NCBI RefSeq assembly: GCF_000471905.2
Contig: NW_006498572.1
Coordinates: 915,497 to 979,496, forward strand
Length of the DNA stretch: 64,000 nt
Reading direction: 5' to 3'
Source: Amborella trichopoda
Lineage: Eukaryota; Streptophyta; Magnoliopsida; Amborellales; Amborellaceae
This document shows, in pieces, positions 1 to 12,030 of this stretch (positions are counted from its first letter, which is position 1; each line of letters starts with the position of its first letter). Under the pieces are notes generated by a model. It searched no databases and was not told the DNA's origin. It was given only the letters and a program-made list of their open reading frames with translations. The translations under genes and the position numbers were made by a program.

Positions 1-1447
1 ATATATATCCAAAAATAATTTTGAGTAAAAAGTTCTTTGTGATAATAATACACCATAGAGACCATTCTTTTAGCTTTTCTTAAAATACTTCGAAAGCTAG
101 AATATTATTAAATATTCAAACAACCCATCTCTATTTGAGTGGACCTTAGGTCCACCATCTTGTTTTTTTCTTAACTTTTAATAAGGAAGACTTTACTTTG
201 CAAAATACGTGACCCTTTCGATTCTCCATTGACACCTCTTTTGATGAGGTGTTACAAAAAGTTCATCTCTCTTATATACGTGTAGCTCGTGAAGGTAACA
301 TGAAATCAATTGTAACCCACTTTCATAATGTAGTCCGTTTAACATGTTACATTTCAGAAATGTCCTTTAGAACTGCTACCTTTCAGAAATTATTGCCAAA
401 ATGTTTAACTGGTTATTTACAGATATTTCATTGAAAGTGATTGTGTAAATTGCTTCAAGTGAATTCCAGTTAATGATTTCAACGATACTGTGCATATATG
501 ATGTTGATGCTTTCTGATGTTAAAAGAATTTCAGATATAATTTAAGTATATTTGGGCCTATCCAGGATGTTGGTGGGACCCATCCAAGACGCTGGTGGGG
601 TCTTTGATCTCATCAGGTACGTCGGTGAGGTATGACTAGACGTGCAGGGATTATTTAGGCCCATCCAGGACGCTGGTGGGATAGTTGGACTAATTCGAGA
701 CGTCGGTGAGGTATGATCGGAACCACAGAGATTGTTTGGACCTATCCGTTTATGCCAGTAATGATTATTTGGACTCATCTGGTATGCCGGTGAGGTATGA
801 TTGGACCTGCGGGGATTATTTGGACCCATCCAGGACACTGGTGAGGTATATAGGTGACCTACTTGGAACTCCAGTAGGGTATTTTGTGAAATCTTTTGAA
901 TGATGCATTTTTGTTAAAATGTTTATAAGCATTTCAATCATTTGGATTATGTTTAACTGTGTATTCTGAAAAGTGAAATTGTTATTCATAAATGTTTTTG
1001 CTCGCAATGCTCCTTCGCATGTTGTTTTTAATCTACATTTTTTAGAAAATGTTTATATCTTCTAACCATGATTATTTTTAGGACCATGATAAGCACTTAC
1101 TGAGTAGCCATACTCATCAAACTATGGTAAATATTTTTCAGGGTAATTGCAGTCTCATAGTTCGAGTGCAACAGAACTAGCTTTGGAAGAAATTGTAGTC
1201 GTGATTAAATTTCCCTTTGTAACTTTGGGCTCAAATGCACCATTGTAATTTGTGTTCTATCAAGAAATGTATATATCTGGGTTTCATGTTGGTACTAGTT
1301 GTGAGCAAACTTTATGCAAATATTTAATTAATTAATGAAAAAAAAATCTATTTTGGTACAATATATATTAGTAGGAATTTAAATTTTTCCTACTATAAGA
1401 GTAGCCTGTAACACTTAAAAAAATATTAGTAAACTTGGGGTGTGACA
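1..1447 (+). mobile_element. 3' part of a Del/Tekay-like Ty3/gypsy LTR
   Basis: AT-rich non-coding DNA that stops abruptly where the gag gene of element T1 begins. The last bases read GGGGTGTGACA, the usual 3' end of Del/Tekay-type LTRs. A segment near 1090-1140 (ACTTACTGAGTAGCCATACTCA) resembles the transcript-start region of these LTRs. No coding sequence is recognisable. The 5' end is either outside the window or not resolvable. Because the gag of T1 starts directly after it, I infer that this element inserted into T1 and that the 5' part of T1 lies upstream of the window. Family assignment rests on short signatures only. Confidence 0.5.
545..857. repeat. ~83-bp minisatellite inside the Del-like LTR
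   Basis: About three and a half diverged copies of a unit of roughly 83 bp. Each contains a GGAC/GGCC-CATCCAGGAC-like block, a GTCGGTGAGGTATGA block and a GGGATTATTTGGAC-like block. Short reading frames on both strands here are products of the repeat. Confidence 0.6.
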
Positions 1448-1448
1448 A

Positions 1449-3170
1449 ATGGCCTCCGTCATGGTTGTAAACGAACCTGATGACTCCCAAGAAGCACGCA
1501 TGGAAAGGTTCAAACAGATGGTGCAAGCGATGGTGGAGAAGATTGATCGCAAGGAAACGACGCGACACTCAGCTAACCATGAGGTCAACTCTCAGCATTC
1601 AGATGATGCAACTCTAAGGCAGCCTCCTCCTCCTACCTCACAGGACAATTTTGTCCCTCACCCCATCTCACAGGCAGACATTGATGCTATGGTGACTCAC
1701 AGTCTCAAGATTAGACAAATTCTAGGAATACATTGTGCAATGCTTTACCAGAAGCTATACCCCTCATATACTGATGCGGTTCCATTTTCCTCAGACCACA
1801 AGAAGGGGAAGGTCCCTCAGTTCAATGGTACGACATCCACGCACCAGCATATCGCCCACATTCAAGCGGCATGTCGAGAGACAATGAATGATGGGAGATT
1901 CCTCCTCCGTCAGGTTGTTGAAACTCTTGATGGCCCGCCTTTCAGTGGTATACTCGGCTTCCCCCAAATCCAGTACATACTTGGGAGGAAATGGAGAAAA
2001 TGTTCCACCAGCGTTTCTATGAGGTTGAGAGAGAGGTCCAATCCATTGAACTCCTCACCTTGACCCAAGAACCTGATGAACCCATAGATCAATTCATACC
2101 AAGGTGGAGAGATTTGGCCGCTTGCCATCCCAATCCTATGCCTGAGAAGGAAGCAGTTCAGTCCTGTGTGCAAAATATGTGACCTAAGATCGCTCTACAC
2201 ATAGAGGCCTCCAATCCAACCGCCATGTCAGACCTGATCGCTAAGTCAGTTCGCATAGAAATCCATGTCACCATAGTGAGTCACAACAATAGTCTGCAAG
2301 CTTGGGAAATAACCGGGGCAATGGTAATTCTAGGACCAACACTTGGGAAACCAACAAAAATGGGTGATTAGTGCGGCCGTCACCATAAGAAATCCGAAGA
2401 AGGTTGCCTCTTAGACTTTGGACCTCTCCAAAGGAGTAGACACAACAAAAACAGTGCCCCACGGAGGCAAGCAACAATCGTACAACCCGGTACCCCCACC
2501 TGCGAACCTTAATCGAAATGATTATTGGACCAGTCATCAGAACAATGTTTATCCTTTTGAAAAGGAATGGGTTCATGCACTACTCCGACTATTGCTAGAA
2601 CAAAACATAACCATGATCAAACTACCCGAGGTCAAGTTTCTCGATCAAGCTGGTATTGATACGCACGTAAGATACTGTGCATATCATAGAAGGGTAAACC
2701 ACCCCACGAAAGACTACTACATGCTTAAGGACATCATCAAGGCTCTGAACCAGAAGGGTCAGATAAAACTCAAAGAGCTAAAGAAAGCATTCGGGGCAGC
2801 AGAAGCTTCCCACATAGTGATAGTCCATGAGGAAGACAAAGCGCCCGATCTCCTTCGCGCCTTGTTCGTCATGATATTTCAAGAAGTCCTCATCACACCA
2901 AAGTCGGCAAGGCAACCTTGATGCCTTGCATAGGGAACTGAGAACTATTGGTGCCCGTAACATCAGATATGGGTCCACGACTTGAGCAAGTGCTCCAGCT
3001 TCCATGACATAATCGCAAAGAAAATACAGGGATGGTCAGACCCCTGTGATGTTTCAGAAGGAGATCCACAAGTCACTGTTTCACTGGTGCAAGAGGGCCT
3101 CCAAAAACAAGATCCGAGTAATGATGACTCAGATCCTATCGAACCCTCAACTTCCCAACCATGGTGAGTT
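1449..3170 (+). pseudogene. gag: T1 gag (degenerate)
   Basis: Retrotransposon Gag in several frames. The N-terminal piece is 1449-2063. The conserved capsid-like segment with the motifs FHQRFYE, LTLTQEPDEPIDQF and RWRDLA runs 1991-2182 in another frame. The C-terminal part is 2418-2921, then 2982-3167. The C-terminal part holds a zinc-knuckle relic at about 2675-2720 (C-x2-H-x4-N-H, last Cys replaced by Tyr), followed by an LKDIIKAL.QKGQIKLKEL segment typical of Tat Gag. A second knuckle-like block follows at about 2960-3030. At least two frameshifts and several stops prevent translation. The start is ambiguous because the Del-like LTR abuts it: T2 shows that the homologous gag N-terminus continues upstream. 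Confidence 0.75.
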
Positions 3171-4387
3171 TACCATGATCAAAGCAGACTCAATCTTTAA
3201 AGCGAGAGGTAGTTCGTCAAGCTAGGGCTCCTCATAAACCTATTGAGACAGTCCAAACACCTTTAAAGGTACCTAAGAGGAGACGGGTGCCAAGAGCCAC
3301 TGGCCAAAAGAACAAGATTCCTCAGCCACCTGTTGAGCCAGAATTTATCACGCCCTCTTCCTCCCTTGCCGACCTTACAAGACGTCATACAGGTCGCCAT
3401 CGACCTTACTCCCGCATCTCACCAAGAGGACACCCTTGGTTAATCTCTTACTCGGGGCACGTCCAATGGGGGTGACGATGTTAAAAGCACCCCCCAACAG
3501 TCTATGCTGGGGAAAGACCTAAAAGACTCCGCGCACGCGTCCAATTCCGATGATAACATAAAAAGCTGCTCAGATCGGTCTGATGAGGGGAACGACCTTA
3601 AAGCTCCCTCACCTTCTAACGTTTATCCTTTTCTTCCTCTTCTTTTTCTTCTCCTTCTCCCTCCTCCTCTTCTATGTCTCCTGCAGGTATAGCCTTTAAA
3701 TGTCCAGACTTCGAGGCTCTTGACAGAGAACTTGAGGGAACCAACATAAGCAGGATGCAACAGAGGCAGTTGAAGAAGACGCTAGGTCAGGAGGTTGGAT
3801 TTTTAATACTTGCGGATGCTCTGGCAGCTCGAGCTCAGTCAGAGCCATCTCCTTTTGGAAAGTGTCAGAAGTCACAGTCGAAGAAACCCCAATGGCCTCT
3901 TGAGCCCGACTTTGAGCAGAGGTTGAGAGAATCAAGGGGTAAAAGCTTCTATTCTTAGGAAGCTTGTCACCTGGTGCAGGTTTATGAAGTATCAGCTAGC
4001 ACTGGGCAAGCACTCCAAACACCCATACAAAGATCGAGCGATTTACATGAGGGTGCCTCTCGCCCCACAATCACTGAATCTCAACCTCCCTGTAAATATC
4101 AAATCAAACCTCGGTAGCCTGATATGCTGTCCATATTTGAGGTTGACCCTTCTGTTCCTCAATTCGAGAAAAGTACAGAAATCATGTCTTACACCGGAAC
4201 CCTTCTTGAAGCAGAGATGTCAGGATCATGGGTCCCTGCATTTGAGGTTAATGAGAAGACTTTTGAAGCCAATGATGATGAGTTGTAAGAGGCCCCAGAA
4301 GAATGGAAAGAAGGTGGTCAAGCCAAAGTTGATGAACTCGAAGAGATAAATCTAGGGGATGAGGTTGATCCTAGACCTACTTTCAAC
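3171..4387 (+). pseudogene. T1 gag-RT linker, no protease core visible
   Basis: Between the gag knuckles and RT I find no retropepsin active site (D-[STG]-G) and no ILLG-P motif, although both are present in T3. Instead there is a block at 3674-3958 containing CPDFEALDRELEGTN, whose degenerate counterpart is found in T2. It is followed by an acidic segment at about 4180-4380 (EEINLGDE motif) that all three elements have just before RT. The T1 gag-to-RT distance is about 1.7 kb, against about 3.1 kb in T3. Confidence 0.55.
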
Positions 4388-5830
4388 TTGACAAATATGT
4401 CGTTAGAGGAGAAAGAGAATTTCACTGCCTTCTTACGAGAAAACAGGAACGTCTTTGCCTGGATTTACCATGAAATGCCTAGTTTAGACCCTCAAGTCGT
4501 AGTCCACTGTCTTGGTATCAATCCATCTGTTAAGCCGATCAAGCAGAAATCGAGGAGGTTCAGGCTTGATCTCGAAATGCAGATAGATGCTGAGGTGACC
4601 AAACTCACGTAGACAGGTTTCATTCGTGAAGTCAAATACCTAAAGTGGCTGGTGAATGTGGTACCAGTCAAGAAGAAAAACAGCCAAATCAGGGTCTGCA
4701 TTGACTTCCGTGACCTGAATGTCGCTTGTCCAAAGGATGACTTTCCGCTGCCGTGTACGGAGATGCTCATTGACTCCACAGCTCACTATCAGATCTTCTC
4801 CTTCATGGATCGATACTCCGGGTACAACCAGATACAGATGGCATCAGAAGATGAGGAAGCAACCGTATTCTTAACCCCAAAAGGTGTATTTTGTTACACT
4901 ATGATGCCCTTTGGGTTAAAGAATGCCAGAGCCATGTATCAAAGAGCACTGACGACCATCTTCAAAGATGTGATGCACAAAGAGGTCGATTGTTATGTGG
5001 ATGATTTGGTGGTGAAATCTGAAATGAAAGAAGCTCATATGCGAGACCTTGAAAAGTTGTTCGAATGATTACGCCTTCATCAACTCAAGATGAACACGCT
5101 GAAATGCATGTTTGGTGTGCGCTCAAGAAAATTCTTGGGGTTCATTATTAGACATCGAAGGCTTACAGTTGAGCCAGTCAAGATCAAGGCTATCCAGGAA
5201 ATGCCACCACCAGCTACGCTGCGAGAGTTACACTCCCTTCAAGGGAAGCTGGCTTATATCCATACGTTCATCTCAAACCTTTCAGGTCGCTGTAAACCTT
5301 TTACATACCTGTTAAAAAAGGATATCCCGTTCATCTGGGATGAAACATGTTAGGCAGCGCTTGACGACATCAAGTGGTATTTACTCAACCATTTAGTGCT
5401 CTCTACACCAATGTTGGGAAGACCTCTCATCTTGTACGTGACTGCTCTCGATGAGTCACTGAGAGCAATATTGGCACAAAACAATGACAAGGGAAAAGAG
5501 ACATTACTATACTATCTTAGCCGCAGAATGCAAGGGGCCGAGAAGAATTATCCTCCTATCGAGAAGATGTGCCTAGCCCTAATCTTTGCGGTACAAAAGC
5601 TCCGTCATTATTTTCTCAGGTCATGAATTGATACTCATATCAAAAGCTGACCCTGTGAAGTTCCTCATCACACGTCCATGCTTGTCGAGACGCCTGGCTA
5701 AGTAGGCATTATTGCTGATGGAATTTGACATCACATACATACCACAAAAGGCCATCAAGGGTCAAGCCCTCGCTGATTTTCTCGTAGCATATCCTATACC
5801 GGCAGAATCTCCTTTATCAAGTGACTTCCC
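4388..5830 (+). pseudogene. pol: T1 reverse transcriptase and RNase H (degenerate)
   Basis: RT motifs in order: HFIREVK-like segment (about 4612-4640), CIDFRDLN.ACPKDDFPLP (4695-4750), SGYNQI (4818-4835), FLTPKGVFCY, MPFGLKNA and the catalytic CYVDDLVV (4991-5014). RT continues to about 5353. RNase H follows, with LILYVTALDESL (5428-5463), YYLSRRMQGAEKNY and PPIEKMCLAL (5510-5583), and then a tail ending in KAIKGQALADFL near 5750-5785. Stops interrupt the frame at 4610, 5066 and 5351. Two of these (4610, 5351) stand where relatives have Gln or a similar codon, consistent with CAG to TAG decay. Confidence 0.85.
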
Positions 5831-6291
5831 TGATGAAGAGGTATTCTGTACCGAACTTGCTCGCGCGTGAGAGATGTACTTTGATGGTGCCTTTCAATCT
5901 GATCATGGAGGTGCTGGAGTAGTGTTCATAACTCTGAAAGAAGGGATACTTCCTCTGTCCTTCTCTCGCTGAAGCCGGTTCTCATAACGAGGCAGAATAT
6001 CAGGCCTTTATAATTGGGTTAGAGATTGCCTTCGATCTAGACTTGGAGCAGCTCAATATCTATGGCGACTCTGAGTTGGCCATTCGACAACTTAAAGGGA
6101 TCTATGACCAGAGAAAGGATACTCTCAATCCTTATCACGATACTGCAAAATCATACATGGCTCAGTTCAATGATGTATCTTTGACTCACATCCCCAGAAG
6201 ATTAAACTTGCAGTCTGATGCACTTGCAAAGCTTGGAGCTACAATTCAATTGTCCTCCCTAGGGCCTACACCTGTCTGGGTGGCAGAGTGA
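5831..6291 (+). pseudogene. T1 second RNase H (archaeal-like, Tat hallmark)
   Basis: MYFDGAFQSDHGGAGVVF (about 5876-5930) carries the first catalytic Asp. Across a frameshift come HNEAEYQ (Glu) near 5983-6003, YGDSELAIRQLKG (Asp) at about 6060-6100 and NLQSDALAKLGA (Asp) near 6208-6243. The final Asp-containing motif and the spacing match the extra RNase H of Tat elements. It is disrupted by a stop directly before MYFDGA and by a frameshift in the middle. Confidence 0.75.
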
Positions 6292-7740
6292 AGACACATT
6301 GAATTGAGAACCGAAGTTGATGCAGATGATGAGAGAATCCTCTTTCTTGAATGTCCACCTTACCCATTTGGGGTACTCTTATCTTGCAAAGAGGTTATTA
6401 AAGCCGAACAGGAAATGAAACAAAGTCAAGGAGTGGATATTAAAAAACAGGAACAGGAGTTCTTCGATCCCATGTGTGCAGAAATTGAGCAGCTTGAAGA
6501 TTGGCGAGAACCAGTCATCAATTTCATAAAGCATGGTAAACTGCCTGAGGACCGTGCTGAGCGCAATAGTGTGCGTCAAATGTCTACCAAGTACACTCTC
6601 CTTGAAGGAGATACTCTCTTCTACTGATATTTTGACAGAATTCTTCTCAGATGTGTAGATGCACAAGAGGCAAATAAGGTGTTAGAAGAAGTACACTCAG
6701 GCATCTGTGGACTACGTCAGTCTGGCCTTAAGCTCTACGACCGGATATGCAGATTAGGGGACCATTGGACTTCGATGAATGCCGACTCTTTAAACTATGC
6801 CAAGAGGTGTCAAGTGTGCCAAATGCACTCGAGCCTTGTTCATCAGCCTTCAGAGCCCTTACACCCTACATTGGCCTCATGGCCCTTTTCACAATGGGGT
6901 ATGGACATTGAGGGACCTATTGATCCTCTTCTAGCGGCGACATATTATTTCTCAAAATGGGCTAAAGCGGTCCCCCTCAAGTAAGTTCCTGACGCTACGG
7001 TGGCCAATTTCTTGAGACATCATATCATATACCGGTTTGGGTGCCTGATCGAATTATGTCGGATAATGGACCTCAATTCAGAAGACATCATATTGACTGT
7101 CTGGTTAACCAGTTCTTTGTCGAGTGGAAGTACTCAACTATGTACAACCCTCGGGGGAATGGCTTAGTCGGGGCTTTCAATAAAACCCTGTGCAATGTTT
7201 TAAGGAAGGCACTATCAAAGACAAAGAAGAACTGACATGAGAACCTACCTGAAGCACTATGGTCTTATCGCACCAACACGCGAAATGCCACCGATTGCAC
7301 TCCATATTCCCTGGTTATGAAGGTGAAGCAGTCTTACCCCTTGAAATTCAACTCCCATTGTTGAGGGTCACCATACACTAGGGACTGACTGAAGAAGAGA
7401 GAGTCAAGCTTTCGCTATCAAGAATTGGATGCACTTGATGAAAAAAGGCTAAGGCTCAAGGCTCAACAGAATCCTAAAGTCAACCAGGGGAGAATGAAGA
7501 GAGCCTTTGACAAATCTGTCAGGATTCGCTCATTCGCACGTGGGGACCTGGTTCTAGCAGTCAAGAGGTCGATCGTTATGCATGGGCGGAGCAAAGGAAA
7601 GTTTGAACCTAAATGGGAAGGCCCCTTTATAGTTAAAAAGTCTCACCAAATGGAGCTTACATATTGGCACATCCTGATGAAGAGGAGGCGATACCCCCTA
7701 TTAATGAGCGATACCTAAAGAAATATTATCCTTGATATGT
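6292..7740 (+). pseudogene. T1 integrase (degenerate, catalytic Glu lost)
   Basis: Inter-domain linker at 6304-6627. The zinc-binding domain is at 6679-6830, with EVHSGICGLRQSG (second His of HHCC replaced by Arg) and CQVCQ. The core follows with WGMDIEGPID (first Asp, about 6897), RIMSDNGPQF (second Asp, about 7050) and NGLVGAFNKTL, where the third catalytic residue, Glu in T3, is Gly at 7170-7172. The C-terminal module (7425-7718) contains FEPKWEGPFIV, a GPY/F-like motif. There are stops near 6627, 6984 and 7235 and several frameshifts. Confidence 0.8.
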
Positions 7741-7876
7741 CCTCAAAGGATCCAATATGCAATAAAGAAAGGAAGAAAATAAGTAAGACAGTCTAAAATG
7801 AAGTATAAATATTTTTATTGTATTAGAAGGAGTTACGAGTTACATCAAAGCCCATTATTAGGGAAGTTACAAATCT

Positions 7877-8044
7877 CTTGCATACGAGGAAAAGAGAACG
7901 GCTGCGCCAAAGCACCACTCTTGCATCTGAGGAAAAGAGAAGAGTTAACCCCAACATCGCTCTTGCATCTGAGGAAAAGAGAACAGTTAACCCTAGCGTC
8001 TCTCTTGCATCAGAAGAAAAGAGGACGGTTACAAGCCAAAATGG
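7877..8044 (+). repeat. 42-bp tandem repeat, four copies
   Basis: Four head-to-tail copies of a 42-bp unit beginning CTTGCAT(C/A)(T/C)GAGGAAAAGAG. The period is a multiple of three, so one frame stays open through it. A related array with TTCATGAGGAAGGAATTTC lies at 30060-30165 in T2. Confidence 0.8.
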
Positions 8045-8265
8045 CTCTCACAATAGGAGAAGGTGGAAGCACTTTGACTGAGTATATCAGACATACAAAG
8101 CAAACTTCTCTGGCAAGGAAGTGGCCTATGATGGAGAGCACGCCCTCACAGTGAGTGCCCTTCCACAGAACAACATGGAATTCATTGTTGTGCTGGAGCA
8201 CTTGGCTTCCAACAGGCTTCATAAACCTAGTCTTACCATTGGTCACCACCCTTAGCCTGCCCAAG

Positions 8266-8700
8266 TCAGTGTCGTGCATGATCATCGTCGCGCATGACTT
8301 AGCGCCCTGCATGATCATCGTCATGCATGACTTAGCATCGTGCATGAACATCACCGCGCATGACTCAGCACCGCGCGTGACCGCGCACAACCCATCGCCG
8401 AGTATGACTTCAGCTGGGTACAACTTACTCCCGTTCATGAAAGGATCGTCGAGCAAACAACAATTGCAGCACGCGGCTGAAGCCGTGCACGTCATGTCAC
8501 TGGCCATGTGTGACTGGGGCACTGATAAGTGCTGCTGGTTGGGTTTCTAGCGCCGGTTGCATTTCTTGAGGACTAACGCTAGCTGTGACTTAGAGGGTAA
8601 CACCGACCGTGTTTGACAAAGGGTTAACTCCGACTAAGGGTAACACCTGCTATGTTGGACAAAGGGTTAACGTCGGATGAGGATAACACCAGTTGTGTCT
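8266..8700 (+). repeat. Two adjacent short tandem arrays in the T1 3' region
   Basis: 8266-8400 repeats a ~30-bp unit containing GCATGACTTAGC and TGCATGATCATCG. 8550-8700 repeats a ~58-bp unit containing GGGTAACACC and GACAAAGGGTTAAC. Both are diverged and non-coding. Confidence 0.6.
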
Positions 8701-10029
8701 TCTATCGCTGTATGTATTCACTTGAAACGGTGACCCTTCACCTTCCCGAGACCCTTCTCTTCTCGCGACCCCCCTGCGGCTCATATGACCCTTCGGCTGC
8801 CTATGACTTTTCGTCTCCCCCCGGTGACTGTGCACCTTCCCGATACTCTTCAGCAACTGGCGAATGTCCATCTTTCCAAGACCCTTCACCTCCTTGTCCC
8901 TTCGGTTTCTCGTCGAGAAAGACCCTTAACACACTGAAAACCTCGTTGTTACTCGCCAACTACTCCCCGGTGACGGAAAACCATTGGGAAATGACCAAAA
9001 ATCCACGGAAAAGCTCGACAACCCTCGCCTACTTCTTTCCCACTTTTCCCTTACCAAAATACTTTTGCAACTAATCGATGTTCTCTCTGAACTCTCTCTT
9101 CCCCAGTAGAAACCTAGACACTTCACCGGCAAAATCTTGCGAATGCCCTGCCAAAGTTTTTAATTGTGCCGAAAATATCTGTGCTCCTATGTGCTTGCCA
9201 GAGTTCTTACCGAAGTCCTTTTTCTCTTTCTCACTCTTACTATTTTACCTTCGTAAAACAGTTAAAATGGGGTTAATCCCCTTATATAGAAGACAGTTCC
9301 CCAAGGTGCCCCTTGCAAAGCCAGAATTCCAAACAGGCCCCTGAAGGCTAAACGACAATGAGCTGGACCGGGTCGAGCTCAGACTCGAGGCTCGAACAGA
9401 GGTTTACAGGCACCTACCAATATTGAACACCAACGTTGCGCATGCTAACTCTGTGCGCGTCAGTGCCACTGCCACTTATGACGACTCTCGTGCATACTAA
9501 CTTCGTGCTAACGCCGTGTGAGTCGATGCTCCCGCTGCGTGTGTTGCTGCACACTGTGGCTAGTACCGCGCATGTCTGAGCTTGATCGCCACTGTAAGTG
9601 CTCTGTCCTCATCCTTAGTGGAGTTACACCAAAGTCGTAACCTCTGTCATCCCTAGTGGAGTTGTTTCCAGGCTATTCAACCCAGGCCATGACCGGTCAT
9701 CCCCAATGGAGTCAGGAGCAGGCTACTGACCCTCATCCCCAGTCGGAATTACAATCGTACTGCAGCCCATTATCCCCAGTGGAGTTAGGGTCATGTTTAT
9801 CCCTTCAATCCCACAGTTCAGTCTCATACCAAGTTATCTTATCCCCAAGAGTCGGGTTACCTTCCACCAGCCTGTTCCCCATGGAGTCTCATTTCTCCTC
9901 AGGGAGTCCTACTTGTCCCCTAACCCCCAGTGAATTTTACTTCTCCATCTAAACTCCCAAATGGTCTCCATCATTTTATCCCCAAGGAGTCAGATTTCTA
10001 TCCACAGACCTATCCCCCATGCAGTTTCA

Positions 10030-10455
10030 CCGACATGGTGATTCACAAAATGGTCTGTGCTACATGACCTTAAACTACACAGCCTTGGTCTAGATGCACG
10101 ACCTTAAACTACATGGTCCAAACTATATGACCTTAAAATGTAGCTGAGGTCTAGTTGCATGACCATAAACTGCATTGTCCTAGCTGTAGGACTTTAAAAT
10201 GTAAAACGGTCCAAACTATAGACCCTAAACTATAGTGAACATCCTAGCAGCATGACGTTAAAGGGCTTCACACCATGGTTCAAACTACATGACCATAAAC
10301 TGTAGCGGAGGTCTAGATGCACAACCTTAAACTGCATGGTCCAAGCTGCATGACTTTAAACTGCATAGCCACGATCCAAGCTCTATGGCGTTAAACTATA
10401 GTGTGCATCCTGATCGCATGACGTTAAACTGCTTTGCACATATCCAGGAGGCATG
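10030..10455 (+). repeat. Degenerate array of ATGACCTTAAACT motif
   Basis: More than ten diverged copies of a ~35-bp unit (CATGACCTTAAACTGCATGGTCCAAGC-like, quoted in part). Isolated copies continue at 10800-10880. The same unit, inverted, fills 27440-27740 and 28200-28490 in T2. Confidence 0.7.
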
Positions 10456-12030
10456 ACTTTAAATACGCCCCTGCACATGTGCTTACGCCCCTCAGATGCA
10501 TCTTCACGCACGCTTTCCCTAACCGACCCAATTGTATGCACGCATCATCGTCACCAAATTCACCCTCCTCCATTACCATCATCTATCATTCTCCAATGAG
10601 TCTTACCCAATCTCACAAGACAATGAGTCATTCCCCCATCCATACTCGTCATTAGTTAGTGGGTCACCACTTTTCACCTCCCTTCCATACATCATTCATC
10701 TTTCATAGGTAGCCTCGTACCATCTCCCCAAAGTGAGTCAAACCACCACCATACTCACTCCATGGCCTCTACAGATTGCCATCTATTACCTCCACAGTCC
10801 AGTTGTATGACCTTAAACTGCAGTACACCTCCTGGCTGCACGACATTAAAAGGCTTTGCACAAGTCCAAGAGGCATGACCCTAAATACGCCCTCAAAAAA
10901 AAATGAAATAAAATAAAAATAAAAATAATGAGCATAGTGTATACCTGAATAATGGAACGTCATGAGTAAAAATGATGGATGGGCATGGTCATGAAACTAT
11001 CAATAAGAAAGTTCCGTGAAGAATAAAAACCTGGGCACTGAAATCTGTGAGTAAAAATGGAAGAAAAAGTGTGGACATGGCCGAAAGGTTATGGGTAAAA
11101 TAGCGCCGAATAAAAGGAGGTTATTGAAAACTGTCTCTATGGTGCCACTTCCCAAATCCAAGTGAAAGTTTGCAAACGATGCTTGGGCTAATAAGCAGGT
11201 TGATGCAGCGTTCACTCTTATAGGCGGCCTCGAACCACTTGCAAAAGAGAAAAAATCCCTGGTTCCACAATACCAGGACCCAAAAAGATGAGCATCAAGG
11301 AAAGATTCTGACAGCTTGAGTCCACTTGCAAAAAGGACTCAATGAACAGAAGACTTGCCAAGAAGGCAAGACAAGTCTCATGAAGAAGAGCATCATTCCC
11401 AAGAGGTCACTAATGCACTCCAAGATGCTGAAGGTTCCCAAAGAAGGATAAGCCAGTCATGACTTTGGATCTGTTATGCAGCAGCATGATTGAATCCTAT
11501 GGGGTTGCCTCGGACAAAGAAGAGAGGTATCCTGATTGTTGAAACTGCTAGCAGTAAGCAAGGGTTATACCCAAAGACGGTCACCTCGATAAACTGAGGT
11601 ACCTTGCCCACCAAGGAATATCTAATGCACAACGCAGACGACGCCGACCAAAGGCCCTTCAGTAAACCATTCAGGACAAATAACAAAACAAACAAACTAA
11701 GACCAAATGGGGATAGTGCCCTTAAGCATGCCACTTGGCCGTCAGACAGACCTAATTCTAATCAACGAGGTCTGTACAAAATCCTCAGCTGTCAGAATCA
11801 TAAATACTCCCTTGAGGGTGAGGACATCGGCATGATCCCTAAAAAAAGTCTCCTCTCCCTCTAAAGTCTCCACAAATGGACCTGCGAACAATGCATCCAA
11901 ACGTCTGAGCAGCTTAGTTACAACATTGTGTGGATCTCCTCGGTGTTCATGTGGTCCTATGGCTAGGAAGAAAAAAGTAACAAAGTTGAGGAAATTTTCT
12001 AAATGTTGTCCTTCTCGCTTAGCTCGAAGC

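Larger units (their letters stand above)
7741..12030 (+). other. T1 long 3' non-coding region
   Basis: A stretch of 4.3 kb without recognisable protein. Segments correspond, in the opposite orientation, to the 3' region of T2 (25756-30440). Shared features include the GAGGAAAAGAGAA repeats, blocks of ATCCCCAGTGGAGTT (9640-10020), arrays of ATGACCTTAAACTGCATGG (10030-10455) and a GAGTAAAAATG-rich part (10930-11100). The sequence from about 11200 to 12030 has no further repeats that I can see. The short reading frames here look random. Confidence 0.6.

Noticed and set aside
542..903. Frames on both strands in the left LTR
   Set aside because: They follow the 83-bp minisatellite, whose repeated units keep frames open.
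8010..8522. 170-codon frame on the - strand with repeated HDAKSC segments
   Set aside because: Produced by the tandem GCATGACTTAGC repeats in the T1 3' region; no family resemblance.
10030..10455. Regularly spaced repeats that at first sight resemble a CRISPR-like array
   Set aside because: Units are diverged and the spacers are themselves related; the context is a plant retrotransposon 3' region.
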